In this document: positions 40,001-49,900 of the stretch, piece by piece
Numbering within the stretch: the first letter of the stretch is position 1
Layout: each line of letters begins with the position of its first letter
Assembly: GCF_964340395.1 (NCBI RefSeq)
Contig: NC_135558.1
Span: forward strand, 2,847,501-2,909,500
Length of the DNA stretch: 62,000 nt
Source: Glandiceps talaboti
Taxonomy: Eukaryota; Hemichordata; Enteropneusta; Spengelidae
Reading direction: 5' to 3'
Made by a program: the position numbers and the translations under genes
The notes under the pieces: model-generated
The model's database searches: none
Seen by the model: only the letters and a program-made list of their open reading frames with translations
Told to the model about the DNA's origin: nothing

Positions 40001-43000
40001 ATATTTGCCAAGCTAGCTGTCTACAAATTTGTAAATAAGATGTACTGTAAAGTGTGTGTATTAGATCTCCTCCAAATATGTGTATATGAATAATGTGATC
40101 TGAAAGTTATAAATAGTAAACGTTTGGTGTTACTTTGTTCAGGAAAATTTGGCCCAAAGCCCACTCTACATTTGGATAATAAACTAAGCAAATCAATTAG
40201 TTATCTGTATATTCTTAAAGGTATAGATTTGTTATTACAAAGTTATATTTTGTTTTTGTATAAACAGCATCTCTTAGTATGATATCACCTCACTATTTGA
40301 GAACCAGAGGCACACCCTCCCAGAAATTCACCCCACAAACACCAGACATGAGTGAGGATGAATCTGAACGAAGTGGACCAACATGGAAGACAGCATCTTT
40401 CCCGCCACAAGCTTCAAAACAGATATCAAGAGGAGACAAGCCTGTTGAAGCAGATAAGAAGTCTTCTTTGTCTCTCTGGTCTACACCAACAACACAACAA
40501 GCTAAACCAGCATTTGCTATTCCTAAAGCTACAACAGTAACAACAACTACTATAGCTGCAGTCAGTAGACCCATCTCAACGACTTCTACATTTGTGGCAG
40601 TGCAGCCACAACGACAGATTTTACCAACACCAAATGCACAAAAAATGCCTACTGCAACAGCATCAATGATACAGAAACCCATTGTTACTGCATCACAATC
40701 ACAGAAGGCAGCAGCAGTACCGGTAACAGAACTACAACCTCAAGCCACAGCATCACAGCTGCAGACCACTCAACCCATATCGCAGAAATTTTCAATCCTG
40801 ACGGCTCCATCTCAAAAGAATATGGCTACTTTATCTACTCTCAAAACCACCGTTACATCACAGACACAGAAAACTCCTGTCATGGCAACAAGTCAGTCTG
40901 TTATGGCAACCAGTCAAGCTGCCATGACAACCAGTCAGGCTGCCATGGCAACCAGTCAGGCTGCTTTCCAAGTACCAAACCCTACCTTCACTGCACCACT
41001 TCAAGCACAGAAGACTTTGTTGGTGAAAACTACAATAGCAAGTTCATCAAGTAATACTGTTTCAATGACATCACAGTCTGCAGTTACAAGTTCTGGTTTT
41101 ACTCCCACTGGAACTGGTACTGTTGCATGGGGAATTACACCTGATGTAGGTAAAGTTGATCCATCTGCCATGTCACCAACACAAGCTGCAGCCCAAGCGG
41201 CATTGGTACGTCAAGCTGCTAGTCAAGCTAAGCCCCAGGAGAATGAGAGGGACAAGATACCACCTGTCGTAAACATTAAAAACATTGATACCAAGAGTAC
41301 TGCTGGCAATACAAAAATAGCAGAAGTTGACAGGTAGACAATTTTTTTTTTCTTATCGTATGTAAAATTTACTGTCATACTAAAAGAGCTCAGTATGTCT
41401 ATAAACATGAGAAGAGTTTCAGTGTGTTTAACACCTTTGTGATCCACATTACATGCACATTTTCCATATAACTAAGTGAATGTAATTAGTCAATGAGAGT
41501 GTAGCCACCTGGTTAGTCCTTAATCATTTTTAACAAATATAATATGATTGACAGATAAGTAATGATACATTGTAATGATTTGTAACAAATATAATATGAT
41601 TGATAGATGGTTAATGATACATTTCAGTTCCCAAGTGTCACCACACACTGCTAAAGTTGTGTCTGAAGTATTGGCTGATATTGCTTCAACATATGTTAAA
41701 ACTGTACCGACTTCAACCCCAAGTTTCACTGTAAGTATATAACGGATCTTGACCAAAGTTCATTTCTTTCTCTTTACCTAAAGACTGATATTCTGACTTT
41801 ATCTAAGTAATAGTTTGCATAGTCTGAATCTTTGACAATTTGAGACTTTCAGTTGTTTGAATTATGTTTCAGTATGTAGATATACCAGTTATACTTGATG
41901 CTTTCATTTCATGAGCAGCATATTTACTGAATTCAGTTTTCAAAAATGACATTGCAGTTACCTGCATGTACCATGATATTGAATGTCTATGTTACATTGC
42001 TGTTACCTGCATGTACCATAATATTGAATGTCTATGTTACATTGCTGTTACCTGCATGTAACCATAATATTGAATGTCTATGTTACATTGCTGTTACCTG
42101 CATGTAACCATAATATCGAATGTCTGTGTTACATTGCTGTTCCCTGCATGTACCATAATATTGAATGTCTAGGTTATATTCTGTTTATCACCCCTAGTTA
42201 ACATATCTATCAACACAACATACTGTGAACATTGTACTTCTATTCTATTCTATAGGATACCTCTACCAATGGGACACTATCGCTAACAACAACAACAACA
42301 ACTGTTGCATCCATCACAGCAACAACAGTAGCAGCAATGCCTACCAGAACATCAGCTGCTACAGGATTTTCATTTGGAGCCTCACTTGCAGGAACAACAA
42401 CGACAAATTCATCCCTTGGAACAGGATTGCCATCTACAGGTAAGATGTATCTCATGTCAAAGGTCATCTACAGGTATGATGTATCTCATGTCAAAGGTCA
42501 TCTACAGGTATGTATCTCATGTCAAAGGTCATCTACAGGTATGATGTATCTCATGTCAAAGGACATCTACAGGTATGATGTATCTCATGTCAAAGGTCAT
42601 CTACAGGTATGATGTATCTCATGTCAAACGTCATAAAGTTATGATGTATCTCATGTCAAAGGTCATAAAGGTATGATGTCAAAGGTCATCTGGTAAGATG
42701 CATCTCATGTCAAATTTCATCTACAGTAGCTACATAGATAATGAACAATATATTTTCTTAGTTTTGGTACCAAGTGTCTCAGTGTACATGTTTATACAAC
42801 CACAACAAAACAGAGTTTGACTTAATGATGTTGACATTTTATTGTGTTTATTCTAGGAATGGCGTTTAATTTCAAACCATCTACTGGTGCCCCAGCCTTT
42901 ACTACAACAGTACCAGGTGAAAGTAGTGACAAGACTAAAGGTAATATCAGACATGATCTATCAAATTGTAACTTTTATGACCTGTGTGTGACCTGTATGT

Positions 43001-46000
43001 GACCTGTGTATGACCTTGTATGACCTGTGTGTGACCTGTGTCTGGGCATACTTACATCCAGGCATTCTGGAAGGCATACAAAGACAATTTAAAATCTTTT
43101 CAGTATCTTAGCTCATTTTGGAGGCCAATAAAATGTATATATTTGTTCTTGTAATGATCAAGTTTGATATGATATGATCAGGTATGATAGGTGATCAAGT
43201 ATGATATTTCAAGTGTGCCCTTCTTTCTAAAGGTGCAGATAAACCTAAGTTGGAAACAACAAAGACAGACAGACCTGTAACAGTCAAAACAGAGGAAACA
43301 ACTCCCAAACCTGGTGCTTTCTTCTTTCTAGGTAAGTTATAATAGAATGCAGTGTTAAAGGAAATGTCCAGTCAGATTTATATTTTGACTTCAGTACATT
43401 TGTATTGATTATTGCATTCAACATAAATATGATTTAAGGTAATAAAATAGCACCTTGGTAACTTACTAAAATTTGGATCTTTTAAAGAAGTCCTAGTGTA
43501 CTACATTTGACATGTGTTCAGCCATTTTAGGATTTCCTACACACAGTAGGGTTCAAGCTAGGGAGTTAGAATCAAGGTCTGGTTATGGACAAGAATAGAT
43601 TTTGACCCCCTAAGATAAAGCTGATTTGTATCATCTACCACAAATGGCCACTGTTCATGTGAAAATTGGTGATGGATAGTCCAACTGACTAGAATATTGT
43701 GGTATTTGTATTTACAGGCCAACCAGACACTACATCTACCGGGGGTAGTAACACTGCAGTCAAAGGTGGTGCAGATAGCCCAGTACAGGCAGGCTCAATA
43801 CTGTCAGGCAAACCCATCATGGCTGGAACAACCACTTCTACACCCTTCACACTAACCAAACCTGCTACTACAGCAGCAGCAGATGGACTTACTGCATCAC
43901 CTTCAACAAATGTAGTGCATACAACTGTAGGACTTGCTGCACCTGCTGCAGTTACTACAATCGCTCCCATCACTGTACCTGCATCTACTACAGTAACAAC
44001 ATCAGCAACTCCTGCTACTGCAACTGACACTGTCAAGACTGCACCTCCTGCTGCAACAGTGACATCCACACCTACTGTAGCAGCTTCACTAGGCATTAGT
44101 TTATTAGGAAAGGTCGTAACTGAAGAATCAACAGCTCAAGCAGCAACGCTGGCAGCAAGCAACACAGCTTCAATACCAGTTGATACAGCATCAACCACTG
44201 TCACATCAAGTCAGCCTACTGCAACTGTCAATACTGTTCAACCGGCAACAACTATCCAAACTGCAACCACAGCAACAACTAGTGGGTTGTTTTCCATGGC
44301 AACATTGAGTGTAACTTCAGCACCTACTGCAACTACATCAACGACAGGTAGCATTGCAACTACCACAGCAGCAACTGATTTGTCTATAAAAACAACAACA
44401 GCAACAACAACAACAGCATCAGGTTTGTTTGGACAATCATCATCATCATTGTCATTTGGGAATTCATCATTTGGTGCACCCACCTCATCCGCAGCTTCCA
44501 TGGCAACAACAACAACTACTACGTCAACATCAGGGTTTAGCTTTGCATCATCGTTTGGACAACCAACATCCACCACCACCACTACTACCACCAGTATCTT
44601 TGCACAGCCAACTACCACCACTACAAGTACAGGTTAGATCTTACAATAATGAAAAGCTCTACTCACAGAGTCAAAAACTTTTGTTTTAATAACCAGTCAT
44701 CATCTGATGATGTTGACGAGACATCAGCAAAAATTTGGGATTTGCTTTCAGAAAGTGTTTTGACTCTGTTAGTAGAAATTTTTATTTGAGATGACATTTT
44801 ATTTATCTTTGTGCGCCTTAACAGGTAAAGCTTTTGTCTAAAGGATGGTCATATTTGGCTGTAGTTTACTAGATGGCAACTTTGTCTTGGTAGAAGACTT
44901 GTTTCTCATGATCTCGTCAATTTGTGTCAGAAAACCATAAAAAACAAAGCAAATTTAAATCAATTTTTTCAGCAATAGAAATAGGAACTTTTATTAAAAT
45001 ACTTCCAACATCTTGGATAATGTAACCCAAATCATTGGCTGATTTTAGATTTTGAATTGTTCCATTCTTTGCAATGCCATGAATAAAAAAACAAAAGTGC
45101 GTCTTTTCATTGAAAATCACTAAAGAATACACAAAAAAACATGCTTATTCCAAAATGTTATTAAATAAGTTAACATATTTGCATATACATGTAGTTGGAA
45201 CTCGCATTCAGCAAAACATTTGCATGAAAAAAAAGTTATTTGCTTATTTTTCATATTTGTCATATTCATCATACATTTGCATATTGTCATCTCACCCAGG
45301 TGGTTTTGGTGCACAGCCTCTGTTTGGCCAATCATCAACAAGCTCACCAGGTGGTGGTTTGTTTGGTTCAACTGCAACACCTACAACATCAGCAGCAGCA
45401 GCAGCAGGAGGATTGTTTGGTGGGTCAGGGTTTTCTCAGACCTCCGGATCTCTGTTTGGTCAAACTACATCAACTCCATCATTCGGTCAAACCACGTCCA
45501 CTCCATCGTTTGGTCAAAGTGGATTTTCCCAACAACCAGGCACAGCTTCCACTAGCAGTGGTAATACTGTTGGTAATGGTGGCAGTGGTGGTTTCTTTGG
45601 AAGTGGTGGTGGTGGTGGCCTCTTCAGTGGATTGGGTGGTAAACCCAGTTCAGAAGCTGTTAATAGGAACCCATTTGGTGGTGATGGGGCTACTTCTTCA
45701 TCAACGTTTGGTGTTGCTGCCAGTTGTAAGTTGACTACTGAGATTCATTCATTTTCACACTTATTGTCAAGACATAATGATGATAATCGGAGTCAGAAAT
45801 CCTACAGAAACCATTCTTTACTTCCTGCCATAGACTGATTGACGCTGACTATATAATAAATTCGGTTACGCAAATTCTCACTCTGGAGAGCTTCCATTTG
45901 GGACCCCAAGACGAAAGTCTGGGGATATTTAAGCCAAAGTTTTCTACACTTGATCTATGTCCAAGAGCAGTGCATTCTGGGAAATACTTCTCATCCAACA

Positions 46001-46805
46001 TTGTACGCTGCATGATCCAAGAAACGATACTAGAACTTTGTTAGCCCATTCTACATGACTTGGAAGATATGTATTGTATGACTTCTGGTGTTGAAAACTT
46101 TCGATTATATTTCCACCACATTCTTGTTTGGTGGTCTCATAGTGGAGCCCTCAGCGTTGAGAGTCTGGGTAACAAAGACTAAATGTATAGAAGTTATTAC
46201 ATTATTATCATCTCATAGTACCGTTTCTTAAGAGCTTTGTCCCTTGGTATTCTGTAGAAGTGTAAATCAGGGATGTTTTTTGTATTGTTCAAACATTGAG
46301 GAAAGTAGCAGTGCTCTATGATTAACTGAGTAACCTATACCATGTATACCCCCAAGGTACATACAGACAGGAAGTAGAGCACCACCATGGCAAATTTTGG
46401 AAAGGCCAATTGAAATAGACATGCATGTAATAGCAGGACATAATTGTTAATGATCAATACCTTATTTAGGAGTCATGAATATTTATGATCAGTTATTATG
46501 CAAATCTCTAGCTCATTGCTAGTTGCCATGGCTATTTTATTACATCATCAGCCAAACAGAACAGACACAAATAAACAAAACAAAAACACATCTTGATCGC
46601 CCACACAGAAGTTTCATATTTGTAGTGTGGAGCCACTTTCCCTATTTTAATATTCGTTGTTTTTTTACAGCTTCGTCATCATTGTTTGGAAGTGAAGGAG
46701 CCAAGTCATTTTCAGGCGTTGGTAAGTTTAATTGTGGTCTCCAATCATATGATTTATTTGTTTTAATCTGTGAACTAATACATTAGTGGAGCTTTTGTGA
46801 GTATA

Positions 46806-46904
<99 letters not shown>

Positions 46905-49900
46905 TGAGTGTGTGTGTGTACAGGTAGGTTGATAGGAATGTTTGTGTGCCTCTATGTAAAACATGGAAATTCATAATAGAAATTCATAATAGATCATAGC
47001 AACCATCTTGGAAAATGGCCGCCATCTTGGATTTTCAAATGTCCAATCAGATGGATTGAAAGTATAACCCATAAGGAACATTCAGGCAAAGTTTCATGCT
47101 TGTATCACAAATTGAATGAGTCCACCAAAAATTAAGTCTTATCTGCTCCTGGAGCAATTAGTGGACCACTAATTGCACATGATGATCACAGATAGACATG
47201 GAGCATAGTCACTTGTGAGTCAGTGATCACCTGTAAATATAAAATAAATTATGATTTGATAATGAAATTGTTTTCTTCTACCCGTAGGTAGTGGTGGTTT
47301 TGGTGGGGATGGGAGTGGGGGTATATTTTCATCCAGCAATACTGGAGGTGTAGCAGCTGCAGGATTTGGTGGATTTCAAACACAGCAGCAAAGTCCAGGT
47401 AGGTTTGTGATATGAAGAACATGGGTACACTGCTGATACAGTGGTGCATACAGGCTTGTCACTGTCTGTCTTTTCTACATGTGACAGTACCTGTGTGTGT
47501 ACATTGACTCTATACATCACTGTAGGTACACTGCTGATACAGTGATGTGTATACAGGCATGTCACAGGGTCTGTCTTTTCTACATGTGACAGTACCTGTG
47601 TGTGTACATTGACTCTATACATTGCTGTAGGTACACTGCTGATACAGTGATGTGTATACAGGCATGTCACAGGGTCTGTCTTTTCTACATGTGACAGTAC
47701 CTGTGTGTACATTGACTGTATACATTGCTGTAGGCACACTGCTGATACAGTGATGTATACAGGCATGTCACTGTCTGTCTTTTCTACATGTGACAGTACC
47801 TGCATGTGTGTGTGTGTACATTGACTCTATACATCACTGTAGGTACACTGCTGATACAGTGATGTGTATACAGGCATGTCACAGGGTCTGTCTTTTCTAC
47901 ATGTGACAGTACCTGTGTGTACATTGACTGTATACATTGCTGTAGGCACACTGCTGATACAGTGATGTATACAGGCATGTCACTGTCTGTCTTTTCTACA
48001 TGTGACAGTACCTGCATGTGTGTGTGTGTACATTGACTCTATACATCACTGTAGGTACACTGCTGATACAGTGATGTGTATACAGGCATGTCACAGGGTC
48101 TGTCTTTTCTACATGTGACAGTACCTGTGTGTACATTGACTGTATACATTGCTGTAGGCACACTGCTGATACAGTGATGTATACAGGCATGTCACTGTCT
48201 GTCTTTTCTACATGTGACAGTACCTGCATGTGTGTGTGTGTACATTGACTCTATACATCACTGTAGGCACACTGCTGATACAGTGATGTGTATACAGGCA
48301 TGTCACAGGGTCTGTCTTTTCTACATGTGACAGTACCTGTGTGTACATTGACTCTATACATCACTGTAGGCACACTGCTGATACAGTGATGTATACAGGC
48401 ATGTCACTGTCTGTCTTTTCCATATGTGACAGTACCTGTGTGTGTACATTGACTCTATACATTGCTGTAGGTACACTGCTGATACAGTGAGGCATGTCGT
48501 GGGTCTGTCTTTTCTACATGTGACAGTACCTGCATGTGTGTGTACATTCACTCTATATATCACTGTAGGTACACTGCTGATACAGTGAGGCATGTCGTGG
48601 GTCTGTCTTTTCTACATGTGACAGTACCTGCATGTGTATACATGACTGTATACATGAATGTGTCTACAGGTATGTCACAGGTCTGATTTTATTGGCATGT
48701 CATGTGTTTGTCCATGCACTTAAAACACAAATATAGTCCATTTGTGAGATACGTGTACTCTCAGAAATTATACACCTGTATAGATGCCTGCACTAACAGA
48801 CCTGTTATTTATATGACTGTGACTACAGTCCTGAAATCTGACCAAATATTCAGACCCTGTGACAGAACTTGTACACACATCCCTGAATACACATCTGTGT
48901 GCATCCCTGTTTCAATCATGTGATCACAGCAATATACATAGTCAAAAATTATACACCCATACACAGGCCTGTGCCAACATACCTGTTTGTCTGTGAATAG
49001 AGTCTGAAATAGTACCGCATTTACAGACCATGTCCTGTAATCTGCTGTGTGGATTTCTAGCTGTGTAATAGCAAACAGCCCTTTATATGTCAACTCCCAG
49101 GGAAGAGTGCAATCGATTGCAACCTCTGTCAGTACATAGTATTAAATTGTTCAGTCCTACCAGGTATAACATCAAACTTTAATGATTTGAGTTTCTTGTA
49201 CTTTGTTGTAATGCAGCTGCTGGTGGTTTTGGTACAGGCGCTGCATTTGGTGGATCACCATTGTTTGGTGGTGGTAGTAGTCCAACCAGTGGTTTTGGAT
49301 CTAGACCTGTCTTTGATAGTACTCCAGCTTTTGGTGCCTCACCAGGAACCTCTACGTTTGGAGCTGGTAGTGCCAGTAATACAGGTGGCTTTGCAAGGTA
49401 AATATATAATAGCGTATCACTTTATTTCATGCAATGATACAGTAATTGTAATTACTAGCCAACATTTCTCTTTGTTCAATGAAGGAAGTGTTTCATCTGT
49501 ATGTGTATGCACATATTTGTATGTGTATGTGTATGTGTATGTGTATGTATGCATGTATGTGTGTACATATGTGTGTGTATGCATGCATATGTGTATATAT
49601 GTGTGTGTGTGTGCATGCATATGCATGCACGCATGTGTGAATTCATGCTGTGTATTACACATACTACTGACCTCAATTTACTGATGCCCTATTGAATATA
49701 GTGAGGTACATCCCCTGTACAACCCCAGCCCTCACAGCCCATCAAGTTCATAAATATTATTATTTTCCAGTGATCAAATGTGCATAAATTAATCTACACC
49801 TGTATCTTTGTATAATTAACAGCCTTGCAGGGAGTACAACAGCGCCCTCGTTTGGAGCTATTGCTGCCCATACATCTTCACCAACATTTGGTGGTTTAGC

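Noticed and set aside
47329-48593. Minus-strand Cys/His-rich ORFs with VLSHVEKTD units
   Set aside because: Products of the intron 28 minisatellite; no gene context.
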